In this document: positions 9,066 to 18,392 of the stretch, one piece after another | Layout of the letters: each line of letters starts with the position of its first letter | Position numbering within the stretch: the stretch's first letter is position 1 | Program-made: the position numbers and the translations under genes | Assembly: GCA_016124315.1 (NCBI GenBank) | Contig: WGNW01000054.1 | Coordinates: 1 to 32,114 of the forward strand | Length of the DNA: 32,114 nt | Direction of reading: 5' to 3' | DNA from: Alphaproteobacteria bacterium | Lineage (GTDB): Bacteria; Pseudomonadota; Alphaproteobacteria; SMXS01 | The notes under the pieces: generated by a model | Seen by the model: the letters and a program-made list of their open reading frames with translations, nothing else | What the model was told of the DNA's origin: nothing | The model's database searches: none

Positions 9066-9722
9066 GTGAAGAGAGCCTTGCTTTGCGCCGCGCTCGTGGC
9101 CTCGATGATGGGCATGTCGGGGCACGCAGGCGCAGAGACCATCGCAAAGGCGGGCGATCTCAAGCCGGACAGCGCATTCGCCGACTTCCTGCGCAGCAAG
9201 CAGCACGCCAAGGTGCGGGCGCTGGTGGCGCTGCGGGAGGATACGTCGGTCAACCGCGCCTGCCGCGACGCCTACACCATGGGCGAGTACCAGCTCAGGA
9301 TCATCCAGCCGATCGAAATGACCAAGGGGGCGCAGATCCCCTCGGCCGGCAAGTGGGTGGAACGGTTCAAGGTCACGCGTTGCGGCCGCCAGTCCCAGTT
9401 CAACGCGATCTTCATGGTCGACGACCAGGGCAAGCTCGAGGTCACGCCCGTCGCGCCCGGCGAGACGGGCCAGGACTTCCAGCTGGTGCTCGACCTGCGC
9501 GACTATGTCGAGAAGCGCGCCCGGATCCCCAATTGCGACAAGCGCGGCCTGCTCGACACGGCGAAAGGTCCGCCGGAGGGCTACGAGCCGCGGGTACCGG
9601 GCGGGACCTACGAGACCTGGACCGTCAGCGGCTGCGGCAAGGACATCGACATGGTCCTGCTGTTCACCCCGCAGGAGGGCGGCAAGATGGACGTGAAGGT
9701 GGAAAAGCAGATCCCTAGATAG
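9066..9722 (+). CDS. secreted protein of unknown function, 4 Cys
   Basis: Not recognised as a named family. A GTG start behind GGGAGA gives a 218-residue product with a signal peptide ([22 protein letters not shown], cleavage near residue 23), so it is probably periplasmic. The mature part has four cysteines, in [23 protein letters not shown] and SGCGKD, which suggests two disulfides. Charged, beta-rich stretches separate them. The gene lies 30 bp after petC and its stop overlaps the ribosome-binding site of mtnP, so it is probably transcribed with petABC and with mtnP. A role in bc1 assembly or in the periplasm is possible from context but is not shown by sequence. Confidence 0.8.
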   Translation: MKRALLCAALVASMMGMSGHAGAETIAKAGDLKPDSAFADFLRSKQHAKVRALVALREDTSVNRACRDAYTMGEYQLRIIQPIEMTKGAQIPSAGKWVERFKVTRCGRQSQFNAIFMVDDQGKLEVTPVAPGETGQDFQLVLDLRDYVEKRARIPNCDKRGLLDTAKGPPEGYEPRVPGGTYETWTVSGCGKDIDMVLLFTPQEGGKMDVKVEKQIPR

Positions 9723-9734
9723 GAGGGCGAGGGC

Positions 9735-10619
9735 TTGGGCGCACAACCGGTACTGGGGATCATCGGCGGCAGCGGTCTCTACGACATCGACGGGCTGGAG
9801 GATGCCCGGTGGATCACCGTCGACTCGCCGTTCGGCACCCCGTCCGACCAGCTGTTCACCGGCACCTTCGACGGCCTGCCGATGGTCTTCCTGCCGCGCC
9901 ACGGCCGCGGCCACCGTATTCCGCCGGGCGAGATCAACTACCGCGCCAACATCGATGCGCTGAAGCGCGCCGGCGTCACCGACGTGGTCTCGCTCAGTGC
10001 CTGCGGCTCCCTGCGGGTCGAGCTGTCGCCGGGCACCTTCGTCCTGGTCGACCAGTTCATCGACCGCACCTTCGCGCGCAACAAGAGCTTCTTCGGCACC
10101 GGCCTCGTGGCCCACGTCTCCATGGCCGAGCCGGTGTGCGGCCGGCTCGGCGGGCTGATCGCCAAGGCGGCCTTCAAGGCCCATATCCCGCTGCACGAAG
10201 GCGGCACCTACCTTGTGATGGAAGGTCCGCAGTTCTCGTCCAAGGCCGAGTCCGAGCTCTACCGGCAGTGGGGCTGCGACGTGATCGGCATGACCAACAT
10301 GCCGGAGGCCAAGCTGGCCCGCGAGGCGGAGCTCTGCTACGCCAGCATCGCCATGGTGACCGACTACGACTGCTGGCACCCGGACCACGGCCACGTCCAG
10401 GTCAGCGACATCATCCGCGTGCTGGGCGAGAACGCCGACAAGGCGCGGGCGCTGATCAAGGCGCTCGCCGCCCAGATGCACGGGTCGTCGCACCCGTGCG
10501 GGCAGGGTTGCGACCACGTGCTGGACACGGCGCTGATCACCGCGCCCGATGCCCGCGATCCGGAAATCATCACGAAGCTGGACGCGGTGGCCGGCCGCGT
10601 CCTGGGGGGAAGCACATGA
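9735..10619 (+). CDS. mtnP: S-methyl-5'-thioadenosine phosphorylase
   Basis: Phosphorolyses methylthioadenosine (by-product of polyamine and homoserine-lactone synthesis) to adenine and methylthioribose-1-phosphate. The 294-residue product begins with a TTG codon that sits 7 nt behind a strong AGGAGGG (9721-9727), which overlaps the previous stop. Family motifs are [45 protein letters not shown] and [20 protein letters not shown] (MTAP signature), then TDYDCWH. The GMTNMPEA sequence favours MTAP over guanosine/inosine phosphorylase. The stop overlaps the apt start as ATGA, so the adenine product and the enzyme that recycles it are translationally coupled. Confidence 0.94.
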   Translation: MGAQPVLGIIGGSGLYDIDGLEDARWITVDSPFGTPSDQLFTGTFDGLPMVFLPRHGRGHRIPPGEINYRANIDALKRAGVTDVVSLSACGSLRVELSPGTFVLVDQFIDRTFARNKSFFGTGLVAHVSMAEPVCGRLGGLIAKAAFKAHIPLHEGGTYLVMEGPQFSSKAESELYRQWGCDVIGMTNMPEAKLAREAELCYASIAMVTDYDCWHPDHGHVQVSDIIRVLGENADKARALIKALAAQMHGSSHPCGQGCDHVLDTALITAPDARDPEIITKLDAVAGRVLGGST

Positions 10620-11149
10620 ACGACTGGGTGAAGGACCGCATCCGCACCATCCCGGACTATCCCAAGAAGGGCATCATGTTCCGGGACATCACCACGCTGC
10701 TGGGCGACGCCCTCGGTTTCCGCAAGGCGGTGGACGAGATGGTGCAGCCCTATGCCGGCACCGGCATCAGCAAGGTCGCCGGCATCGACGCGCGCGGCTT
10801 CATCCTGGGCGGCGCCGTCGCCCATCAGCTCTCGGTGGGATTCGTGCCGCTGCGCAAGCAGGGCAAGCTGCCCTGGCAGACCTACGGCGAGGACTACCAG
10901 CTGGAATACGGCGTCGACCGCCTCGAGATCCATCAGGACGCCGTGAGTCAGGGTGACCGGGTGCTGCTGGTCGACGACCTGATCGCCACCGGCGGCACCG
11001 CCGTGGCCGCCGTGCAGCTGCTGCGCAAGGTGGGAGCCAAGGTTGTCGGATGCTCCTTCGTCATCGACCTGCCCGACCTGGGCGGCGCGAAGAAGCTGGC
11101 GGCCTTGGACTGTCCCGTCCGGGCCCTGTGCGCCTACGAAGGCGACTGA
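10616..11149 (+). CDS. apt: adenine phosphoribosyltransferase
   Basis: Converts adenine and PRPP to AMP. The 177-residue product contains the PRPP-binding loop [14 protein letters not shown] (about residues 120-133), the N-terminal [18 protein letters not shown] and [14 protein letters not shown], all typical of Apt and not of xanthine or hypoxanthine transferases. It starts at ATG 10616 within the mtnP stop (ATGA). Together mtnP-apt recycle the adenine of methylthioadenosine; prs, which makes the PRPP substrate, lies 5 kb downstream on the other strand. Confidence 0.96.
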   Translation: MNDWVKDRIRTIPDYPKKGIMFRDITTLLGDALGFRKAVDEMVQPYAGTGISKVAGIDARGFILGGAVAHQLSVGFVPLRKQGKLPWQTYGEDYQLEYGVDRLEIHQDAVSQGDRVLLVDDLIATGGTAVAAVQLLRKVGAKVVGCSFVIDLPDLGGAKKLAALDCPVRALCAYEGD

Positions 11150-11416
11150 GGCGGCTGCAGCCACATCTATCGAGGGTCTGATGGCGCGGGGTCCGTGCGC
11201 GAGCTCCGCGACCGTGAACTTTTGCCGTCGATCCCGCATGCATCGTTCCCGGAAGGAGCGGGATCGTCTACCATCGCCTGGAGGGGAGCCGTCCGGGGGC
11301 AGGGGCCATATCCCGGCCTGGGTCGCAGTGTCGCGAAACGTGCGCATGAAAGGGAATGCGCGGCGCCATTTCGACAGCAGGGTTTTTTTGATGACCGATC
11401 AAATAGGGAAACAGCC
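11150..11416. other. intergenic region with hairpin and inverted repeat
   Basis: No gene is supported here. A 9-bp perfect stem (11229-11237 with 11258-11266) with a 20-nt loop lies about 80 bp after apt and may end that operon, although no T tract follows. A run GGGTTTTTTT (11380-11389) precedes the inverted repeat TTTGAT-GACCG-ATCAAA (11387-11403), which ends directly before the AGGGAA ribosome-binding site of the following secreted-protein gene. It could be an operator or an mRNA hairpin controlling that start. Confidence 0.4.
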
Positions 11417-11893
11417 ATGAAGAATCGCAAACTCAGGACCTTTGCCGCGACGGGTGCGGCCGTTGGCGCCGTCCTGCTCCTTTCCACCGCCGCATTCGCC
11501 GAAGACATCACCTTCGCCGCCGACCAGGGCCAGGGCGACCTCATGAAGGTCAAGGTCAGGAACGTCGCGACGGTCACCGTCGATTCCGTCGCCATCAGCC
11601 AGCACGCCCATGGCAGCTGCGTGGACCAGACCCGGAGGCACAAGAAGAATCTCGCGGGCAAGGCCGGAAAGGTCGGCAAGGGAGGCGATTTCGTCGCGTA
11701 TCTCTGGAGCGGTTGCGATTACGGCATAAAATTCAGTACCGCGACGGCCTGCCAGAAGGGAGACAAGGACATCGTCATCCGGCCCGAGGACTTCCAGCCA
11801 GACCTCATTGTGAAGCTGACGGGCAACTGCACGGATGGCCTCAAGCCCGTCCTGGGCACTTACATCCCCAACGCGGACGACCCAGCGCCCTGA
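11417..11893 (+). CDS. small secreted protein of unknown function, 4 Cys
   Basis: Not recognised. A 158-residue product with a clear Sec signal peptide: positive MKNRKLR, hydrophobic core to about residue 28, then AFAEDI with cleavage after AFA. The mature domain of about 130 residues is lysine-rich and has four cysteines, in GSCVDQTR, SGCDYG, TACQKG and GNCTDG, so two disulfides are likely. ATG 11417 is chosen over longer frames because it follows AGGGAA and starts the signal peptide. The gene stands alone between apt and the convergent hydrolase gene. The N-terminal half of the mature part (VKVRNVATVTVDSVAIS) looks like a beta-sandwich strand pair. Confidence 0.8.
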   Translation: MKNRKLRTFAATGAAVGAVLLLSTAAFAEDITFAADQGQGDLMKVKVRNVATVTVDSVAISQHAHGSCVDQTRRHKKNLAGKAGKVGKGGDFVAYLWSGCDYGIKFSTATACQKGDKDIVIRPEDFQPDLIVKLTGNCTDGLKPVLGTYIPNADDPAP

Positions 11894-11947
11894 TCTGCGG
11901 CGGGGCGGCTCCAGGAAAGCCGACGACCAATCGTGGAGGGAAGGGCG

Positions 11948-11963
11948 GCAAAGCGCGCTTTGC
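11948..11963. terminator. 16-bp palindrome between convergent genes
   Basis: GCAAAGCGCGCTTTGC is a perfect 16-bp palindrome in the 75-bp gap between the convergent secreted-protein and dienelactone-hydrolase-like genes. It could fold in RNA from either strand and may act as a weak bidirectional terminator. No T run is attached. Confidence 0.4.
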
Positions 11964-11968
11964 GCTCC

Positions 11969-12640
11969 TCACTTCTTCATGTGGGTTTCTAGAAAGGCCA
12001 GCGTGCGCTCCTGCGACAGGGCGACGGCCTTGTCGTCGTGGTTGGCCGGGCGGTCGGACCAGAAGCCGTGCTCGGCCTGGTAGATGTGCACCTTAACCGT
12101 GGGATGGGCCTCGGCGGTGGCGCGCACGCCGTCGAGCGGGATGCTCTTGTCGCGCGAGCCGAAATGCAGCATCACCGGGCACAGCGGCTGGATGTCGAGG
12201 TGCTCGGGGATCAGCCGTCCGTAGAAGCCGACGGCGCAGGCGAGGCCCTCGACGCGGGCGCTCGCCATCCAGGTCAGCGAGCCGCCGTAGCAGAAGCCGG
12301 TGATGGCGACCGGCCCCTTCTTGCGCAGCTCGTCGGCGCAGGCCTGGATGTCGAGCATGGGCGTCTCGACGCCGGATCTGGCCGCCATCTGCACCGAGGC
12401 CTTCATCTCGTCTTCGGTGTAGCCGGCGGCGAAGCCCTTCTGGTAGCGGTCAAAGAGCGCCGGCGCCCAGGTCTCGTAGCCCAGCGAGGCGAAATGGTCG
12501 CACAGCTCGCGGATATGGGCCGTGACACCGAAGATCTCCTGGATCAGGATCAGCCCGCCCTTGCGCTCGCCCTCGGCGGGCGCCTGGTAGACGGAGAATT
12601 CGTGGCCGTCGACGGCCTTCAGCGTGATCTCGGTACCCAT
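11969..12640 (-). CDS. dienelactone hydrolase family protein
   Basis: An alpha/beta hydrolase of the DLH family (223 residues). Family members open dienelactones in aromatic degradation, but many genomic copies act on other esters, so the substrate is unknown. The catalytic Cys is in GFCYGG (C117), with D164 in GSRDKSIP and H191 in QAEHGFW; E35 in LIQEIFGV is the residue that gates the nucleophile in DLH. The ATG at 12640 overlaps the stop of the upstream MaoC-like gene by one base (TGATG), which indicates translational coupling. No other genes of a ring-cleavage pathway are adjacent. Confidence 0.9.
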   Translation of the reverse strand: MGTEITLKAVDGHEFSVYQAPAEGERKGGLILIQEIFGVTAHIRELCDHFASLGYETWAPALFDRYQKGFAAGYTEDEMKASVQMAARSGVETPMLDIQACADELRKKGPVAITGFCYGGSLTWMASARVEGLACAVGFYGRLIPEHLDIQPLCPVMLHFGSRDKSIPLDGVRATAEAHPTVKVHIYQAEHGFWSDRPANHDDKAVALSQERTLAFLETHMKK

Positions 12641-13110
12641 CAGGTGGTCTCTCCCGGATGCCGGCGCGCGAACAGGGTGACCGCCTGGAAGGTCATCGCC
12701 AGCTCGCCGTCCTGGTTGAATGCCTTGTAGCTGATGTCCACGGCGCCCCGGTCGGGCTTGCTGCGCGAGGCCTTGGCGGTCAGCACCCTGCCGTGCAGCG
12801 TCAACGTGTCGCCGGGGCGGACCGGGCGGATCCAGCGGAGCTGGTCGAGGCCGGGCGAGCCCATGCCGGCGGCGCGCAGGAACAGGCCGTCGCACAGCAG
12901 CCGCATCATCATCGCGCCGGTGTGCCAGCCGCTGGCGATCAGGCCGCCATAGATCGAGGCCCGGGCCGCCGCCTCATCGACGTGGAAGGGCTGGGGGTCG
13001 TATCGCCGGGCGAACTCCAGCACCTCGTCCCGGTCCACCGTGACGCTGCCCAGCTCGATCTCCTGTCCCTCGGAAAAGTCCTCGAAATAGATCTCGGGCT
13101 GGGCAGTCAT
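12640..13110 (-). CDS. MaoC-like dehydratase
   Basis: A 156-residue hot-dog-fold protein of the MaoC/(R)-enoyl-CoA hydratase group. The hydratase-2 core is visible as EFARRYDPQPFHVDEAAARA, with the Asp and His that activate water, followed by YGGLIASGWHTGAMMMRL. RPGDTLTLHGRVL is the usual second strand motif. It probably acts on an acyl-CoA thioester, though the chain specificity is not visible. It precedes and overlaps the DLH-like gene and lies 6 bp after ychF, so the two form the tail of the rplY-pth-ychF operon. Confidence 0.88.
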   Translation of the reverse strand: MTAQPEIYFEDFSEGQEIELGSVTVDRDEVLEFARRYDPQPFHVDEAAARASIYGGLIASGWHTGAMMMRLLCDGLFLRAAGMGSPGLDQLRWIRPVRPGDTLTLHGRVLTAKASRSKPDRGAVDISYKAFNQDGELAMTFQAVTLFARRHPGETT

Positions 13111-13116
13111 GGGTTC

Positions 13117-14214
13117 TCAGGTGTTGAATCGGAAGTGCAGGATGTCGCCATCCTGCACCACGTATTCCTTGCCCTCAAGGCGCGCCTTGCCGGCTTCCTT
13201 CGCGCCGCTCTCGCCGCCATGGGCGACGTAGGCGTCGTAGCCGATGGCCTCGGCGCGGATGAAGCCCTTCTCGAAGTCGGTATGGATCACCCCGGCAGCC
13301 TGCGGCGCCTTGGTGCCCTTCTCGATGGTCCAGGCGCGAGCCTCCTTCGGCCCGACGGTGAAATAGGTGATCAGCTCCAGCAGCTCGTAGCCGGCGCGGA
13401 TGATGCGCGACAGGCCGGTCTCGGTCAGGCCGATCTCCTCCAGGAAGATCGAGCGTTCGTCGGGGTCGAGCTGGGCGATCTCGGCTTCGATGGCCGCCGA
13501 TATGACGACGCAGGGCACGCCCTCGGCGGCGGCCTTCCCGGCCACCCGGGCGGAGAGTTCGTTGCCGGTGGCGGCGGCGCTCTCCTCGACGTTGCAGACG
13601 TAGAGCACCGGCTTGGCGGTGATCAGCTGCAGCCGGCGATAGGGCTCGCGTTCGTCCTCGGCCAGTTCCACCGTCCGGGCCGGCCTGCCCTCGCGCAGCG
13701 CGGCGGCGGCGCGCTCCAGCAGCGCCACGTCGCGCCGGGCGTCCTCGTCGTTGCCGCGGACCTTCTTGACGAGGGCCGGGATGCGCCGCTCGACGCTTTC
13801 CAGGTCGGCCAGCATCAGCTCGGTCTCGATGGTCTCGGCGTCGGCCAGCGGATCGACGCGGCCGTCCACATGGGTGACGTCCGAATCCTCGAAGCAGCGC
13901 AGCACGTGGATGATCGCGTCCACCTCGCGGATATGGGCGAGGAACTGGTTGCCCAGCCCTTCGCCCTGGCTGGCGCCGCGCACCAGCCCGGCGATGTCGA
14001 CGAAGGTGAGCTGGGTCGGGATGATCTGCGCCGACTTGCCGATCCGGGCGCAGGTCTCGAGCCGGGGGTCGGGCACGGGCACCACGCCCACATTCGGCTC
14101 GATGGTGCAGAACGGGAAATTCTCGGCCGCCGCCGCCGCAGTCTGCGTGAGCGCGTTGAAGAGAGTGGATTTGCCGACGTTCGGCAAACCGACGATGCCG
14201 CACTTGAATCCCAT
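13117..14214 (-). CDS. ychF: redox-regulated ribosome-binding ATPase YchF
   Basis: Obg-family P-loop protein that prefers ATP and binds ribosomes and 26S-like complexes; in E. coli it affects the oxidative-stress response. The 365-residue product starts MGFKCGIVGLPNVGKSTLFN (G1 loop), followed by TFVDIAGLVRGASQGEGLGN (G3/switch II). A coiled-coil segment is inserted in the middle, and the C-terminal TGS domain includes TFEKG-like DFEKGFIRAEAIGYDAY. The order pth-ychF is widely conserved in proteobacteria. It starts 6 bp after the pth stop. Confidence 0.96.
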   Translation of the reverse strand: MGFKCGIVGLPNVGKSTLFNALTQTAAAAAENFPFCTIEPNVGVVPVPDPRLETCARIGKSAQIIPTQLTFVDIAGLVRGASQGEGLGNQFLAHIREVDAIIHVLRCFEDSDVTHVDGRVDPLADAETIETELMLADLESVERRIPALVKKVRGNDEDARRDVALLERAAAALREGRPARTVELAEDEREPYRRLQLITAKPVLYVCNVEESAAATGNELSARVAGKAAAEGVPCVVISAAIEAEIAQLDPDERSIFLEEIGLTETGLSRIIRAGYELLELITYFTVGPKEARAWTIEKGTKAPQAAGVIHTDFEKGFIRAEAIGYDAYVAHGGESGAKEAGKARLEGKEYVVQDGDILHFRFNT

Positions 14215-14220
14215 TCCGGT

Positions 14221-14802
14221 TCAGTCCTTCTGCGTGTCCTGGGTGAGCAGGGCCACCCGGCTCATGAATTTCTCGTCCTGGCCGGTGGCGAGGTGGGGCG
14301 CCGCGTCGGCGATGGCGTCGAGCAGCGGGTCCAGCCACACGTCGTCGGCCTTGGCGAAGTCCGACAGCACGTAGTTGGTGACCAGATGCTTGGCGCCGGG
14401 ATGGCCGATGCCGATGCGCACCCGCCGGAAGTCGGGGCCGATGTGCCGCTCGATGTCGCGCAGACCGTTGTGTCCGGCGTGGCCGCCGCCCTGCTTGATG
14501 CGCAGCTTGCCGGGCGCCAGGTCCAGTTCGTCGTGCAGCACGACCACGTCGGCGGGGGCGAGCTTGTAGAAGCGCGCCGCTTCCGCGACCGCCTGGCCGG
14601 AGCGGTTCATGAAGGTCTGCGGCTTCATCGCCATGACCTTGGCCACGCCCAGGAAGCCTTCGCTCACCTCGGCCTGGAACTTGCGCCGCCACGGCGGAAA
14701 GCGATGGCGGCGGACGATCTCGTCCACCGCCATGAAGCCGACATTGTGCCGGTTGTCGTAGTACTGGTCTCCCGGATTGCCCAGGCCGACGAGCAGCAGC
14801 AT
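14221..14802 (-). CDS. pth: peptidyl-tRNA hydrolase
   Basis: Cleaves peptidyl-tRNA released from stalled ribosomes, recycling tRNA. The 193-residue product has [22 protein letters not shown], here read as [18 protein letters not shown], with the active-site Asn and His, and then [19 protein letters not shown] with the catalytic Asp, and [13 protein letters not shown]. The spacing is that of bacterial Pth. It lies between rplY (29 bp) and ychF (6 bp), the common order. The C-terminal tail of about 15 residues is not conserved. Confidence 0.96.
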   Translation of the reverse strand: MLLLVGLGNPGDQYYDNRHNVGFMAVDEIVRRHRFPPWRRKFQAEVSEGFLGVAKVMAMKPQTFMNRSGQAVAEAARFYKLAPADVVVLHDELDLAPGKLRIKQGGGHAGHNGLRDIERHIGPDFRRVRIGIGHPGAKHLVTNYVLSDFAKADDVWLDPLLDAIADAAPHLATGQDEKFMSRVALLTQDTQKD

Positions 14803-14831
14803 GGTATCCCGAGGAAAGGGGAGCGCGCCCC

Positions 14832-15449
14832 CTATTCTTCCTCGTCCTCTTCGCCTTCCTCGTCCTCTTCGCTGCCGACGCCGCCCGACGGGGCCGCGAT
14901 GGTGGCGACGGTGAAGTCGCGGTCGGTGATGGCGGGCGTCACGCCCTCAGGCAGCTTGATGCCGCTGATGTGGACGCTGTCGCCGATGTCGAGGCCGGTC
15001 AGGTCCACCTCGATGAATTCGGGGATCGACTCCGCCGGGCACTCCAGTTCGACGTCGTGGCGCACGATGTTGAGCACGCCGCCGCGGCGCAGGCCGGGGG
15101 AGGCCTCTTCGTTCAGGAAGTGCACCGGCACCTCAACCTCGACTCGCGCGTCGGCCGCAAGCCGCAGGAAGTCGATGTGGATGGGGAAGTCGGTGACGAC
15201 GTCGACCTGGACGTCGCGGGGAATCACCCGCTCGACCGCCCCGTCCACGTCGAGATTGTAGAGGTGGCTGCTCAGGTGGCCCTTCTTCTGCTCCTTGAGG
15301 ACTTCGTTGAAGGGCAGGGTGATGGCCACGGGCGGCTTGCCCAGGCCGTAGATCACGGCCGGGACCAGTCCGTCACGGCGCGCTGCCCGGGAGGACCCCT
15401 TACCAACCCGATCACGTGGCTTCGCCACGAAAGTGCCGATGTCTGACAT
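14832..15449 (-). CDS. rplY: 50S ribosomal protein L25/general stress protein Ctc
   Basis: 5S-rRNA-binding ribosomal protein of the long CTC form. The 205 residues comprise an N-terminal L25 domain ([26 protein letters not shown]) and a C-terminal TL5/CTC beta domain. It ends in a strongly acidic tail of about 15 residues made almost only of Glu, Asp and Gly, common in alphaproteobacteria. The ATG at 15449 has GGAG six bases upstream; a longer frame from 15545 would start inside the prs 3' region. It leads the rplY-pth-ychF-maoC-dlh unit. Confidence 0.95.
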   Translation of the reverse strand: MSDIGTFVAKPRDRVGKGSSRAARRDGLVPAVIYGLGKPPVAITLPFNEVLKEQKKGHLSSHLYNLDVDGAVERVIPRDVQVDVVTDFPIHIDFLRLAADARVEVEVPVHFLNEEASPGLRRGGVLNIVRHDVELECPAESIPEFIEVDLTGLDIGDSVHISGIKLPEGVTPAITDRDFTVATIAAPSGGVGSEEDEEGEEDEEE

Positions 15450-15541
15450 TCTGTTCTCCGTCGATTCCAGCACGAAACGGCCCGCCTCCAGGGGTGCGGG
15501 TCCGCAGGATCGCGGGGTTTTAACGGAAACCGGCCGGAAAC

Positions 15542-16474
<933 letters not shown>

Positions 16475-16545
16475 CGGCGCTCACTCCATGGGTGGGATTG
16501 TTCTTGTTCGCGCGCCCCGAGGCGGCGTATTTGGCCGATTCACTA

Positions 16546-17322
16546 TCAGGCCGATCCGCGCCCCACAAGGGATATCGCGGACAGCTGCCGGCCGTAGTCC
16601 GGCTCGCCCCGGTGCGTCGCCCGGCGATAGCTGTAGAAATAGTCGGGCTCGGCGTAGGTGTCCCGGTCGAGGCGCTCCACCTGGCGCACCCCGGCCGCCA
16701 GCAGCCGGGATTCGACGAAGCCAGGCAGGTCGAAGCAGAAGTGGCCCGGCCGGCCCGACGGCATGAAGAAGCTCTCGAAGCTCTCGTCGCGCGCCATGAA
16801 GCGGGTGTGGAAGTCCGGTCCCACCTCATAGGAGCGCTGGGCGATGCAGGGTCCGATGGCGGCCTGGATCTGGCTCTGCCGGGCGCCGAGACGGCGCATC
16901 GCCTGCACCGTCGCCTCGATCACGCCCTTGAAGGCGCCCTGCCAGCCGGCATGGGCGGCGGCCACGACGCGGGCGATCGGGTCGGCGAACAGCACGGGGG
17001 CGCAGTCGGCCGCCAGCACGCCGATCGCCAGGCCAGGCGAGCGCGTGACCATGGCATCGGCCTTCGGCCGGTTGTCGGCGGACCAGGGCTTGGTGACGAA
17101 CACCACGTCGCGTCCGTGTACTTGGTAGACGGTGCACAGGACGTTGGCTGACACGCCCAGCAGTTCGGCGGCCAGCCGGCGGTTCTCCGCCACGCTCGCC
17201 GGCTCGTCGGCCGAGCCCGTGCCGCAGTTGAGAGAGGCGTAGAGGCCGGTCGAGACTCCGCCGCGGCGGGTGAAGAAGCCGTGCTGCACATGGGGGCCGC
17301 GCAGGATGTCCGCCCGGATCAT
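16546..17322 (-). CDS. pgeF: peptidoglycan editing factor PgeF (laccase-domain protein)
   Basis: Multicopper-polyphenol-oxidase-like fold; in E. coli YfiH/PgeF removes wrongly incorporated L-Ser from muropeptide precursors. The 258-residue product has the family metal-site residues in CTVYQVHGRDV (H69), AADCAPVLFAD (C107) and AAHAGWQGAFKGV (H124). The start ATG at 17322 overlaps the upstream methyltransferase stop (ATGA); the longer frame to 17895 would cover the methyltransferase gene. It closes the lgt-methyltransferase-pgeF operon. Whether it edits peptidoglycan here or acts on purine nucleosides, as some YfiH/LACC1 homologues do, cannot be told from sequence. Confidence 0.93.
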   Translation of the reverse strand: MIRADILRGPHVQHGFFTRRGGVSTGLYASLNCGTGSADEPASVAENRRLAAELLGVSANVLCTVYQVHGRDVVFVTKPWSADNRPKADAMVTRSPGLAIGVLAADCAPVLFADPIARVVAAAHAGWQGAFKGVIEATVQAMRRLGARQSQIQAAIGPCIAQRSYEVGPDFHTRFMARDESFESFFMPSGRPGHFCFDLPGFVESRLLAAGVRQVERLDRDTYAEPDYFYSYRRATHRGEPDYGRQLSAISLVGRGSA

Positions 17323-18392
17323 GCGCCGAATCCCGCCGGCGGCGGCATCGCCGGATCGGCGACGGCCATGGCCTTGAACAGGCTGCCCATCTGGTCGGGA
17401 GCGGTGAGCCGGTGGATGCCGAGATCGATGTCGCGGGCCTGGGCCGGGGTGGCGCTGCGCTTCAGGACCGCCGCCCGCTCGAAGGCACCCAGCGCTTCGA
17501 GGAACGCCGCCTGGGGCACCGGGCCGTAGACCGCCGCCCCCGCGTCGCGCGCTGCCCGCGCCAGCGCCGCAAAGTCCACATGGGCGGTCAGGTCGGCCTC
17601 GCCGGGCGAGTCGAGCGGATCGGCGTAGGCGTGGCGCGAGACCGCCTGCAGGCTGTCGCCCGGCCCACCCGAGGTGGCGCCGTAGTCGACCAGCAGGGCG
17701 GCGCCGCCGTCGCGGACCAGCCGGCGGGAAAGCTGCTCGACGAACGCGACCGCCTCCGGTGCGGCCTCGACGATGCTGCCCGGCACCGCGTCGTCCGCGG
17801 TCGCCGGCAGTCCCGGCCCGCCGTCGAGGGCCGGGCCGAGCCGCCAGGCGAACCCGCTGCCGTCCGCGTCGACGTCGACCAGCCGTTCGCGCCATCCTTC
17901 CTCCGCGCGCAGGAACTGGCGGATCGGCATGGCGTCGAGGAATTCGTTAGCGAGAATGACGGCGGGCCCCGGCGGCACCTCGTCCAGACCGGCGGCCCAG
18001 GTGCCGCCGTCGATCCGCTGCCGCTGCAGCGCGCGCAGGGCGGGGCTGGTCTCGATCAGCCACGGGTCCGGCAGCATCGCCGGGGCGACCTTCAGGGTGC
18101 GCAGCACGTCGGCCATCAGGGTGCCGCGGCCGGGGCCGGCCTCGACGATCTTCAGGTGCCGGGGGCGGCCCATGGCGTCCCAGCAGTCGGCGATCCACAG
18201 CCCGATCATTTCGCCGAACACCTGGCTGATTTCGGGCGCGGTGACGAAGTCGCCGGCCGCGCCGATCGGGTCGCGGGTCGTGTAGTAGCCATGATCCGGA
18301 TCGGTCAGCGCGGCTCTCATGTAGTCGGCGACGGTGAGCGGGCCGGCCTCGCGGATCCGGCGGATGAGCTTGTCCTTAAGCGGTCCGGGCAT
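17319..18392 (-). CDS. NDUFAF7/MidA-like SAM-dependent methyltransferase
   Basis: A 357-residue class I methyltransferase of the COG1565 family. The mitochondrial homologue NDUFAF7 methylates an Arg of a complex I subunit. Evidence: IREAGPLTVADYMRAALTDP and HGYYTTRDPIGAAGDFVTAP at the N terminus, then the SAM motif IVEAGPGRGTLMADVL (about residues 83-98), and VILANEFLDAMPIRQF (about 147-162), all characteristic of the family. It overlaps the end of lgt by 17 bp and its stop overlaps pgeF. The alphaproteobacterial origin of mitochondria makes complex I methylation a reasonable guess but not proven. Confidence 0.9.
   Translation of the reverse strand: MPGPLKDKLIRRIREAGPLTVADYMRAALTDPDHGYYTTRDPIGAAGDFVTAPEISQVFGEMIGLWIADCWDAMGRPRHLKIVEAGPGRGTLMADVLRTLKVAPAMLPDPWLIETSPALRALQRQRIDGGTWAAGLDEVPPGPAVILANEFLDAMPIRQFLRAEEGWRERLVDVDADGSGFAWRLGPALDGGPGLPATADDAVPGSIVEAAPEAVAFVEQLSRRLVRDGGAALLVDYGATSGGPGDSLQAVSRHAYADPLDSPGEADLTAHVDFAALARAARDAGAAVYGPVPQAAFLEALGAFERAAVLKRSATPAQARDIDLGIHRLTAPDQMGSLFKAMAVADPAMPPPAGFGA

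Noticed and set aside
8184-10517. 777-residue minus-strand frame opposite petC, the secreted unknown and mtnP
   Set aside because: Large only because stop codons are rare in GC-rich DNA; real genes with family motifs occupy the plus strand.
12658-15261. 867-residue plus-strand frame opposite maoC, ychF, pth and rplY
   Set aside because: Shadow of four conserved minus-strand genes, no domain.
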